From: Paenibacillus oleatilyticus
GTDB taxonomy: Bacteria > Bacillota > Bacilli > Paenibacillales > NBRC-103111
Assembly: GCF_018998565.1 (NCBI RefSeq)
Contig: NZ_JAHNZO010000004.1
Coordinates: forward strand, 186,001 to 250,000
Direction: 5' to 3'
Length of the DNA: 64,000 nt
The first letter of the stretch is position 1. Each line of letters begins with the position of its first letter. Below the pieces are notes generated by a model. The model worked only from the letters and a program-made list of their open reading frames with translations, did no database searches and had not been told where the DNA came from. Both the position numbers and the translations under genes were made by a program. Positions 32,006 through 39,704 of the stretch are shown here, one piece after another.

Positions 32006-34033
32006 ATGTCAAATACTTATGCCAACCATCGAATCGAAAAAGCCGATCTTGATTTTGACGGGGTCAACGGAACGTATTTTAATGGCGCCGCTTATTTGTT
32101 TTATCACAAAAGATCCACGACCCAAGGAGATCGTATCGTGTACTCCCGCGTCATCCTCAAAAACGAAAAGGGCAAGGAAAGCTTGGAAACGTACGATGCC
32201 AATACGGTGATGCATAATAAGAAAAACTACAACGTCAACGGCCATAGTGAAATCTCCAACATTGCCAGCGTCGTGCACCAAGGAGCATTGTATGTATTTT
32301 GGACGGAGGACGGCCACCTCTGGCACAAGAAAACGGCGGACGGCCAGACGTGGACAACGGCCGAACAGATCGGCTTCGCCTTCAATCGGCGCACGCAATT
32401 CGCAGCTGTGTCATTGGGCGGACGACTGTATCTCATCGGCGGACGCCATGTGGACAACAAGGACACTTTGGTTGTGGTTTTCCTCGATAACGACGGAAAA
32501 ACGTGGCGTTCCGAGAACCATCTCAACTGGAAAAATATTCGGAACGTGTGCGCCTGCGCCTACCATGACGCAAACGGCAGCCTCAGCATCATGATCGGCA
32601 TCGTGACCACCAACGCGAATCTGTGGACGGCAGTGTATCGCTGCAGCATCGACTCGAACATCGAAGGCAGCGGGCTGCGGGAGGTCAGCAGCCAGCGGCA
32701 TAACGAATACGACGGACTTGTCGACTTCCTCGCCTTGGAGACCGGCACCGTTCAGGACAGCATCCAAGATCCTGCGATCCAGTTGTTCATCAATGGCTGG
32801 CACCGACCTCACGTCTGGGCCGGGTACAAAAACAACCAGAAGAAAGAATACAACATCCGTACAGGCGTATGGGGACCGAAAATGACCCGTTCGCACGGTC
32901 ATACGAAATACCCGACCTGGAAATACATGGGTGCCCTGCAATACTTCGCACCATTCGGGGATAAGGGCGAGATGCAGCAAGAAATCTGGCTCTACATGTG
33001 CTATAACGACGACAGCGTCGTGCAGCAGGGGAGGAGCCAACTGGTGCTCTGCCGCTACAAGTCGGACAAGATGAAATATGTAAAGACGGAAGACGGCACG
33101 GTCAGCAAAGAATTCCGGGCTCTGATCGGCGTAGTGGAAGGCGCTCCGCCCTATGTGCGGAACGGCAGCGAATCCGGCAACTACGGGTCTACCTTCTATT
33201 ATGGCCGTACCGAGACCAGTCAGGTGGCGATTTCCACCCAGTTCAAGTTCAGCGCGTATGTCAAAGCGGGCGGCAGTCTGCCTGCCGGCGTGGAGGCCAC
33301 TTTGAAATTCACCACCGAGCATTCGTACAAAGCGACACAAGCCTCGGAAGTGACCACCCTGTTTGACAAAAGTATCGTCCCTGTCCCGGGGGAGAATGCC
33401 GTGACCTACATTTACCTCGCGCCTCATGTCTTCAAGACAACCTATGAGATGTACGACTGGAAAGGAGAAAGACCGTTCGGCATTCAGAGCTGTTTATTCC
33501 ATGCGAAGAAGGCTAGTGTCGATTTTGACATGCACGATATTCTCCATACCTACGTGAACAACCCGAACACGCACAATTACGAGACCTTCCTTCTCCGTTC
33601 CGGCGACTTGGCTCCGTATGCCGACACCGAGCGCAGCCTTTCGCTCGATGTCACCTGGGTCCCGGGCGAGACCAGCGTCTTTTTCCAAAAGAAGACCTCG
33701 GCCGTCGAGATTGAGAGCAGCAAAGTGTCGGCCGAATTTGCGGAGGGCATCAAAAACATCTTCGACATCGGCGGCAATCTATCCTACGAGTATGAATTCT
33801 CTCACCGCTCCGACGTGTCGGAGAAGGTCGGCGTGAAATTGAATTTCCCGTTCCCACGACCCGATCACCCGGAAGACGTCAAAAAATATGTGCTTCGCAT
33901 GCACCTGCTGGTGCCCGGCGAGAATCAGACCAAGCCATGCTATTGGATTCCGGAGGGCAAAGAAGAGCAGCGGCCGTGGTGCGTGGCATGGTCGGTCGAG
34001 GAAGTCGTCAAGCAGGGAAAGAAAACAACTTAG
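32006..34033 (+). CDS. Beta-propeller protein with possible pore-forming-type C-terminal module
   Basis: A 675-residue protein without signal peptide. The ATG at 32006 follows AGGTG by five bases. Residues about 15-300 repeat short blades (ALYVFWTEDGHLWHKKTADG, LYLIGGRHVDNKDTLVVVFL), as in PLL/sialidase-type propellers that bind sugars. Residues about 390-670 are rich in alternating Ser/Thr beta strands (ISTQFKFSAYVKAGG, LKFTTEHSYKATQASEVTTL), which recalls aerolysin/MTX-type beta-pore proteins, though no family motif is certain. Base composition returns to GC-rich here. It is monocistronic with its own terminator. An insecticidal or lectin role is possible; the identity is not established. 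Confidence 0.75.
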   Translation: MSNTYANHRIEKADLDFDGVNGTYFNGAAYLFYHKRSTTQGDRIVYSRVILKNEKGKESLETYDANTVMHNKKNYNVNGHSEISNIASVVHQGALYVFWTEDGHLWHKKTADGQTWTTAEQIGFAFNRRTQFAAVSLGGRLYLIGGRHVDNKDTLVVVFLDNDGKTWRSENHLNWKNIRNVCACAYHDANGSLSIMIGIVTTNANLWTAVYRCSIDSNIEGSGLREVSSQRHNEYDGLVDFLALETGTVQDSIQDPAIQLFINGWHRPHVWAGYKNNQKKEYNIRTGVWGPKMTRSHGHTKYPTWKYMGALQYFAPFGDKGEMQQEIWLYMCYNDDSVVQQGRSQLVLCRYKSDKMKYVKTEDGTVSKEFRALIGVVEGAPPYVRNGSESGNYGSTFYYGRTETSQVAISTQFKFSAYVKAGGSLPAGVEATLKFTTEHSYKATQASEVTTLFDKSIVPVPGENAVTYIYLAPHVFKTTYEMYDWKGERPFGIQSCLFHAKKASVDFDMHDILHTYVNNPNTHNYETFLLRSGDLAPYADTERSLSLDVTWVPGETSVFFQKKTSAVEIESSKVSAEFAEGIKNIFDIGGNLSYEYEFSHRSDVSEKVGVKLNFPFPRPDHPEDVKKYVLRMHLLVPGENQTKPCYWIPEGKEEQRPWCVAWSVEEVVKQGKKTT

Positions 34034-34067
34034 GCGAAATCCGTCCGCTGGAACGACAGGAGGCAGA

Positions 34068-34104
34068 CAAAAAGCGGCCCGATTGGATCGGAACCGCTTT
34101 TTTG
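34068..34104. terminator. Bidirectional terminator after the propeller gene
   Basis: CAAAAAGCGG (34068-34077) pairs with CCGCTTTTTTG (34094-34104) across an internal CGATTGGATCG loop; T-runs are present on both strands. It serves both the propeller gene and the convergent membrane protein gene. Confidence 0.8.
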
Positions 34105-34107
34105 TCT

Positions 34108-34536
34108 TCACTCCATAGGAAGCCCCTTCACCTCGCATCCGGGACAATAGCGGATGTAGTTGAAGTTTTCGGTCGGCACGGTTTTGACCGTCTTGCCATT
34201 CCGATCTTTATAGATCTCGTATTGCCGATAAGCTTCCACCAAGTAGCTTCCATCTTGATACTGATCGGCTAATTTCCACTGCGTGTATACCGAGTATTGC
34301 TTGGCTCCGTTTATGGAGGAACCGGAAGCGGAAGCGGTGAATGCGCCGGTAGTAGCGATAGCCGGTTCACCGCCGACCTCAATTTTGCCTAACAGGCTCA
34401 TCGCCCCATCAGATAAAAAAGGAAAGCTATGTTTCCTGTCCACCATAATGAGCAGAGCCAGCAGCATATTCAAAAACACAACAATAGAAATCCATACCGA
34501 TTTCTTATGAACGATATTCATTGTTCGCTGAAGCAC
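34108..34536 (-). CDS. Membrane-anchored protein, unknown function
   Basis: A 142-residue protein with a GTG start behind GGGGGGAT. Residues 13-32 (SVWISIVVFLNMLLALLIMV) form an N-terminal anchor. The extracellular part contains YSVYTQWKLADQYQDGSYLV and a late RYCPGCEVKG, whose two cysteines could bind metal or form a disulfide. The family is not recognised. It is convergent with the propeller gene and separated from the AraC gene by 286 bases. Confidence 0.68.
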   Translation of the reverse strand: MLQRTMNIVHKKSVWISIVVFLNMLLALLIMVDRKHSFPFLSDGAMSLLGKIEVGGEPAIATTGAFTASASGSSINGAKQYSVYTQWKLADQYQDGSYLVEAYRQYEIYKDRNGKTVKTVPTENFNYIRYCPGCEVKGLPME

Positions 34537-34789
34537 CGTATCCCCCCTTAGCAGACAAGTTGTCTTATATCATTAGATATGCGCTTCAAGGGCGGAACAT
34601 GCTTCGGCTGAAGGTCCGGTCCGCAGGAACCTAGGGACCACGCGGGCTGCGGCCGTATCAAGCAAGCGGCCAGCGGTTCAAATGGTCGATCGTCGGCCGA
34701 TGAATTTGCATTTTTATTCGCTAAAGGATCTTTTATGAAAAGAAACAGGAATTTAACAGTTAACGTTGAATGTTGATAATACGGAGGAA

Positions 34790-34803
34790 AGATAACGTTT
34801 TCA
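34790..34803 (+). promoter_or_regulatory. cre-like site ahead of the AraC regulator gene
   Basis: AGATAACGTTTTCA fits 12 of 14 positions of the CcpA cre consensus TGWAANCGNTNWCA and shares TARCGTTTTCA-type core sequence with sites at 50170-50183 and 54268-54281. The rest of the 34537-34822 gap holds no gene I can support. Confidence 0.45.
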
Positions 34804-34822
34804 CAGAGGGGGCGGTTTTCGG

Positions 34823-35719
34823 ATGCGGTTTCCACGCTACGAGGTTCGCGAAGAAATTCAAATCGGCAAGCTGATTTCCTGCTTCTATTTCGAGTTATCC
34901 AAAAACTACAGGTACGCCGGCGAAAAGCACGACTTTTGGGAAATCTTTTACGTGGACAAGGGCGAGATCGAAATCGACACCGATTCCGGCCATTTCAACT
35001 TGAAGCAGGGCGACCTGCTGTTCCACGAGCCCGACGAATTCCACAGTCCGAAAAGCAACGGAAAAGTGTCCCCGAACGTCTTCATCGTCACCTTCGAATG
35101 CGAATCCGAGCCCATGTCGTTCTTTCTCAAGCAAAAGCTGTTCCATCTGGACGACAAAATACGTCCGGTGCTCGCCCGGCTGATCGAGGAAGGCTGGAAC
35201 GCCTTCGGGCCAAGCCCCGCAGGCAGCGGCAGAATCCTGTATCCGCGGGATAACGCCCCGTTCGGGAGCGAGCAGTTGTTCAAGCTGCATCTGGAAACGC
35301 TGTTGATCTACCTGATCCGCGCAAGCCACGAAGAGCGGGACATCAAATCGCCCCCCGTCCCCCGCAGCAAGCAAGAAAGCGGCATGGCCGACAAAGTGAT
35401 CGGCTACATGAACGAGCATATCGGCGATAATTTGACGCTGGATATGCTGTGCGACCACTTCGCCATCGGGCGGACCCAAATGAGCATTATGTTCAAAAAA
35501 CGGGTCGGCTGCGGCGTCATGGAATATTTGAACCAGCTCAAAATCGACCGCGCCAAAACCTACATCCGCGAAGACGTGTACAATTTAACCGAAATCTCCG
35601 AGCTCCTCGGCTACAGCAGCGTCCATTACTTCTCCCGCCACTTCAAGAAAGCGACCGGCATGACGCCGTCGGAATATGCGAAGACGCTATCCGCCGGATA
35701 CGCCCGGATCGTCAAATAA
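34823..35719 (+). CDS. AraC-family transcriptional regulator
   Basis: A 298-residue regulator: cupin-type sensor domain at residues about 15-100 (FWEIFYVDKGEIEIDTDSGH, LKQGDLLFHEPDEFH) and two helix-turn-helix units in the last 100 residues (LTLDMLCDHFAIGRTQMSIM and LTEISELLGYSSVHYFSRHF, then TGMTPSEYAK). GAGGGGGCGG precedes the ATG. It faces the large carbohydrate locus and is the likely activator of its two transcription units, probably at the paired TTTTGCA repeats. The ligand is unknown, presumably a sugar. Confidence 0.9.
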   Translation: MRFPRYEVREEIQIGKLISCFYFELSKNYRYAGEKHDFWEIFYVDKGEIEIDTDSGHFNLKQGDLLFHEPDEFHSPKSNGKVSPNVFIVTFECESEPMSFFLKQKLFHLDDKIRPVLARLIEEGWNAFGPSPAGSGRILYPRDNAPFGSEQLFKLHLETLLIYLIRASHEERDIKSPPVPRSKQESGMADKVIGYMNEHIGDNLTLDMLCDHFAIGRTQMSIMFKKRVGCGVMEYLNQLKIDRAKTYIREDVYNLTEISELLGYSSVHYFSRHFKKATGMTPSEYAKTLSAGYARIVK

Positions 35720-35735
35720 GCGCCCGAACGCAGAC

Positions 35736-35774
35736 GGCCCTCCATCCCCATCGAGCAAGCGGGGAAGGAGGGCC
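35736..35774. terminator. Hairpin between convergent AraC gene and carbohydrate operon
   Basis: GGCCCTCC (35736-35743) pairs with GGAGGGCC (35767-35774), with an inner CCCC/GGGG pair. No T-run is present on either side, so it may work as a weak terminator or as a transcript-end stabiliser. Confidence 0.5.
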
Positions 35775-35780
35775 GGACCG

Positions 35781-36788
35781 TTAAAATAAAATTTCGCGGC
35801 GGCTCCGATACGATTCGTACGTGCCAAGAATGATCTCCAGCGAATGCTTCCCGTCATGGCCGGTCACGATAGGCTCGCGATCGTGCAGCACCGCCAGCGC
35901 CATATCTCGGATCTGTGCGGCGTGACCGTCGGGAATGACGGCAAACGGCTCGAACCTCGGAATGTCCACCCGCTCCCCGATCACGTCAAGCGTCGTAATC
36001 TCGTCGCCGGTCAACACAATCGTGCCCTTGTCGCCGTGAAGGACGATCCGGTGGTCGGGCTGATTGTAAGCCGTTGTCGTCGCTTCGATCGATCCGAGCG
36101 CGCCGCTTTTGAATTGCAGCGAGGCGACGGCAGTGTCCTCCACCTCGATATCCCGCAGGACATTGCGCGCGTAGCCGTGCAGCGAATCGACCGGCCCGGC
36201 CAGCCATTGCAGCAAATCGATCGTGTGGATGCCCTGATTCATCATCGCCCCGCCACCGTCCATCGCCCACGTCCCGCGCCAGCCTGCGCTGTCGTAGTAC
36301 GCTTGGTCGCGGTAAAACTTGACGTAGCCGGAGCACAGGCTCAACCGGCCGAGCTTCCCGTCGTCCAGCAGCTTCTTGACGAACTGCGAAGCGGGCGACA
36401 TGCGCCGGGGAAAGATCGTCGCCAGCTTCACGCCGATGACGTCGCACGCCTCGATCATCCGCTCGGCATCCGACAGCCGGATGGCCATCGGCTTCTCGCA
36501 GACGATATGCTTGCCCGCCTCGGCCGCCTGAATCGTCTGCCCGGCATGCATGCCGCTTGGCGTGCACAAGCAGACGACGTCGACGTCAGGGTCCGCCAGC
36601 AGCATTCCGTAATCGGTGTAAGCCTTCACCCCGTACTTCGCCCCATACTGCTCCGCCCGGCCTGCATCGACGTCGCAGACGGCTACAAGCTCCGCTTCCG
36701 GAGCCCGCTCGATGCCGGTAAAATGACTCGACGATATGCCGCCGCAGCCGACGACGGCAAACCGCACCTTGCGTGGTTGATCGCTCAT
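35781..36788 (-). CDS. Gfo/Idh/MocA-family oxidoreductase
   Basis: A 335-residue NAD(P)-dependent sugar or polyol dehydrogenase. The Rossmann start is VRFAVVGCGGISSSHFTG, the catalytic-domain motif HIVCEKPMAIRLSDAE has the family's Glu-Lys-Pro, and WRGTWAMDGGGAMMNQGIHT carries the active-site His region. GAGGATACG precedes the ATG. It is the last gene of the operon, 20 bases after a second, distinct oxidoreductase. The substrate is probably the sugar or uronate imported by the locus. Confidence 0.9.
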   Translation of the reverse strand: MSDQPRKVRFAVVGCGGISSSHFTGIERAPEAELVAVCDVDAGRAEQYGAKYGVKAYTDYGMLLADPDVDVVCLCTPSGMHAGQTIQAAEAGKHIVCEKPMAIRLSDAERMIEACDVIGVKLATIFPRRMSPASQFVKKLLDDGKLGRLSLCSGYVKFYRDQAYYDSAGWRGTWAMDGGGAMMNQGIHTIDLLQWLAGPVDSLHGYARNVLRDIEVEDTAVASLQFKSGALGSIEATTTAYNQPDHRIVLHGDKGTIVLTGDEITTLDVIGERVDIPRFEPFAVIPDGHAAQIRDMALAVLHDREPIVTGHDGKHSLEIILGTYESYRSRREILF

Positions 36789-36808
36789 TTCGTATCCTCG
36801 CTTTTCAA

Positions 36809-37828
36809 TTATTCATATTCATCGTTCACGGTATGAATCAGCGTCGCATGCTCGTCGGCAAGGACGGTAGCCCGGCCCGTCGCGATAATGTCCCGGTGCG
36901 TCAGGAGGCTCGCCTTCCCTTCGATCCGGTTCAGAAAATCGCGCGTAATCGTAACCTTTACGGGCTCCGGCTCCACGCGGACGAAAGCCTCCCCGTGCGT
37001 TATCCGGTAGTACAGCTCGCCGATCGCATCGCAGGAAGGATCTCCGTTTAAGCGCAGCTCCGCGCAGCCTTCCGTTCCGGTCACGAACAGGCGGCAATCG
37101 CCCCACGTCCAGCTTCTCTCCGGCGTATGCCAGTCCGTGTACAATTGCGCCATCGTGCCGCCGTCCAGCAGCACCTGCGCACATGCCGTATCGTAGAACG
37201 TCGGGTGTTCGGGCAACGTATGCTTGCCCACCAGGCTGTTCACCGACGCAATCTCCTGTCCGGTCAGCCAGCGCAGCAGATCGAAGTCGTGCACGAACAG
37301 GTCGATGATAATGCCGCCGTTCCGTTCCTTGGAGAAGTGCCAGGAGTGACGGGTGGCCGGCAGCAGCCGGTGCGGCTTGCGCATCGTGATGCCGACGATG
37401 CGGCCGAGCGTTCCGGCATCGATCTCACGCTTCAAAGCCGCCACCGCCGGGCGGAACCGCTCGGTCAACAGCAAGCCGATCTGGATGCGCCCGCGTCCGG
37501 CAACCGCCTCCAGCCTGTCAAGGCCGCCTCTTCCGGTAACGGCCGGCTTGTCGAGCATGACATGCTTGCCATGGCGCTCGCACCATTCGATCACGTCGAT
37601 TTTGTCGCCGTTGACGGCGGACGACCCGATGATCCGGATCGACTCGTCCTGCAGCGCCGCTGCGCTGTCGAGCAGCGGAATGCCGTGCTTCTGTGCCAGC
37701 GACCGGGCGAGCGCGTTGCGCTCCGGCTCGTAAATGCCCGCGCACTCGGCTCCCTCCGCGATCATCTCGTCGACGAACGTCGTGATATGGCCGTGCTGGC
37801 AACCGTATAACGCAAATCGGATGGACAT
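36809..37828 (-). CDS. Gfo/Idh/MocA-family oxidoreductase
   Basis: A 339-residue oxidoreductase with Rossmann motif IRFALYGCQHGHITTF and a catalytic Lys-Pro in HVMLDKPAVTGRGGLDRL. The first Gly-rich loop is unusual (GCQHGH in place of GxGxxG), so cofactor binding may differ. FIIDLFVHDFDLLRWLTG-type sequence (seen as GGIIIDLFVHDFDLLRWL) holds the substrate-site His. The ATG at 37828 follows AGGAG by seven bases. It shares the operon with the second enzyme at 35781. Confidence 0.87.
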   Translation of the reverse strand: MSIRFALYGCQHGHITTFVDEMIAEGAECAGIYEPERNALARSLAQKHGIPLLDSAAALQDESIRIIGSSAVNGDKIDVIEWCERHGKHVMLDKPAVTGRGGLDRLEAVAGRGRIQIGLLLTERFRPAVAALKREIDAGTLGRIVGITMRKPHRLLPATRHSWHFSKERNGGIIIDLFVHDFDLLRWLTGQEIASVNSLVGKHTLPEHPTFYDTACAQVLLDGGTMAQLYTDWHTPERSWTWGDCRLFVTGTEGCAELRLNGDPSCDAIGELYYRITHGEAFVRVEPEPVKVTITRDFLNRIEGKASLLTHRDIIATGRATVLADEHATLIHTVNDEYE

Positions 37829-37868
37829 AGGACAGCTCCTTTCCTTTTTTAACTGCGTCACCGCTTCC

Positions 37869-38792
37869 TCATTCCACGAGCCCCGTCCGCTCGACGCCTT
37901 CCACGAACCACCGCTGGGCGATCATGTAGACGAGGAGCGGCGGCATGATGATCAGGAAGCTGGCCGCCATGCGGACCGTTTCGTTCAAGTCGAAGCTGCC
38001 CTCCGTTTCCGGGTACATCCCCGTCAGCACCTTGTTCAGATTGAACAGGCTGAGCGACAGCGGCACGTCTTTGCCGCCAAGCAGCATCCCGGTGACGAAC
38101 GTCTCGTTCCAATGCCAGACGAATGAGAACAGAAACACGACCAGGATAGCCGGCTTCGCAAGCGGGATCATGACCCGCCAGTACACCCGGAACGGTCCCG
38201 CGCCGTCGATCAGCGCCGCATCCTCCAGCTCCTTCGGCAGCGTCAGGAAAAACTGGCGGAAAATGATCACGAACAGCGCGCCCCGCACCCCATGCCCGAG
38301 CAGCGCGGGCAGCAGGATGCCCCAGTGCGTGCCGAGCAGGCCCAAATTTTTGAACAGCACGTAAAGCGGAATGATAAGCGTCTGCGGCGGAATGAGGAAG
38401 CTGAAAATGAGCAGCAAGAACAGCGTGTTTCTGCCCGGAAACTTCAGTCTGGCGAAGGCATAGCCGGTAAGCGAGCAGAAGAACACCTGTCCCACGGCCG
38501 AGCCGCCGGACACGATCAGCGAGTTTTTCAACGCGTCCGGGAACTTGAGCCCCTGCCAGGCCAGCTTCAGATTGTCCCAACTCAGCGAGCTCGGCACCCA
38601 CTTGATCGTCGGGTCGAGCAGATCGGCCGTCGTCTTGAACATCGTCGACAGCATATACAGGAACGGCGTCAAATACATAAGCGCCACGTCGATCAGGACG
38701 AGGTACAGCAGCGCCAGCACGATGATCCCCTTGCGCTCCCGGTCGCCGAACAGCAAGACGCGCGTCCGGTCCACCCACTGTCTCCATACCAT
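37869..38792 (-). CDS. Carbohydrate ABC transporter permease, MalG type
   Basis: A 307-residue permease with six predicted membrane helices. The EAA loop is LEDAALIDGAGPFRVYWRVM followed by IPLAKP. Its start follows GGGGAGG closely. It begins 8 bases after its partner permease at 38801 ends. In this family the second permease pairs with a MalF-type subunit, and the shared ATPase is probably that at 48995. Confidence 0.9.
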   Translation of the reverse strand: MVWRQWVDRTRVLLFGDRERKGIIVLALLYLVLIDVALMYLTPFLYMLSTMFKTTADLLDPTIKWVPSSLSWDNLKLAWQGLKFPDALKNSLIVSGGSAVGQVFFCSLTGYAFARLKFPGRNTLFLLLIFSFLIPPQTLIIPLYVLFKNLGLLGTHWGILLPALLGHGVRGALFVIIFRQFFLTLPKELEDAALIDGAGPFRVYWRVMIPLAKPAILVVFLFSFVWHWNETFVTGMLLGGKDVPLSLSLFNLNKVLTGMYPETEGSFDLNETVRMAASFLIIMPPLLVYMIAQRWFVEGVERTGLVE

Positions 38793-38800
38793 GGCCTCCC

Positions 38801-39703
38801 CTACCTTTCTCCCGAGTAATGAACGAATTTGCGCGACAAGCCGAGCACGGCGAGCAGCAGGACGAATACGGCCGTGAAATAGATCCACCCCTGCGCGCTC
38901 GCGTAGCCGTAGCCGAGATTGGCCGTCGTCATGTTCGTGACGATCATATTCAGCACCGGATTGAGCAGCGGAACCGTAAACATGTCGACGATCGTATAAA
39001 TGACGTTGAGCAAAATAAACGGCGTCAGCGCGGGCAGCGTAATTTTCCACAGCATCTCCCAAGGGGTCGCCCCGTCGATGAGCGAAGCCTCGTACACGCT
39101 CGCCCCGATCGTCTGAAGACCGGCCAAATAAAGCAAAATCTGTACGCCGGAATACCACAAAATGACGACGAACAAGTTCAGTACGGTCAGGATCGGATCG
39201 GCCCAGAACGTCGGCACGTTAGCCGAGATAAAGCCGGCGATATCGTATTTGTTCAGCATGTCGAGGCTGCCCGCCTTCTGGTTGAAAATTTCCGACAGCA
39301 CCTGGCCGGTGCTGAAAATAACCGGAAGGAAGAAGACGGCGCGGAACGCCATCCGCCCGCGGAATTTCAAGTTGAGCAGAAGCGCCACAAACAGCGAAAA
39401 GAGCACGATGATCGGGATGACGAGCAGCGTGTTTTTCATCATGCCGACAAGCGCCGCCACAAACGTGTTGTCGGATAAAAACGCGTACGAATAATTTTCC
39501 CAGCCCTTGAACTCAAACTTCATCCCCTCCCCGGTAAACCGCACCTTCTGAAAGCTCATGTAAAGCGAGAAGCCGAGCGGGAACAGGACGAACAGCCCGA
39601 GTCCGGCCAGCCACGGAATGAGAAACAAGTAACCGGATATCGCCTGCTGCGTCTCGATCGAGAGGCGGGATCGCTTGGGACGCGTGAAAGACGAAGGCTG
39701 CAT
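38801..39703 (-). CDS. Carbohydrate ABC transporter permease, MalF type
   Basis: A 300-residue permease whose N-terminus (RPKRSRLSIETQQAISGYLF) leads into the first helix; the EAA loop is YEASLIDGATPWEMLWKITL ahead of PALTP. The ATG at 39703 follows GGAGGGATA and starts one base after the DUF5696 gene ends, implying coupled translation. It pairs with the permease at 37869. Confidence 0.9.
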   Translation of the reverse strand: MQPSSFTRPKRSRLSIETQQAISGYLFLIPWLAGLGLFVLFPLGFSLYMSFQKVRFTGEGMKFEFKGWENYSYAFLSDNTFVAALVGMMKNTLLVIPIIVLFSLFVALLLNLKFRGRMAFRAVFFLPVIFSTGQVLSEIFNQKAGSLDMLNKYDIAGFISANVPTFWADPILTVLNLFVVILWYSGVQILLYLAGLQTIGASVYEASLIDGATPWEMLWKITLPALTPFILLNVIYTIVDMFTVPLLNPVLNMIVTNMTTANLGYGYASAQGWIYFTAVFVLLLAVLGLSRKFVHYSGER

Positions 39704-39704
39704 C

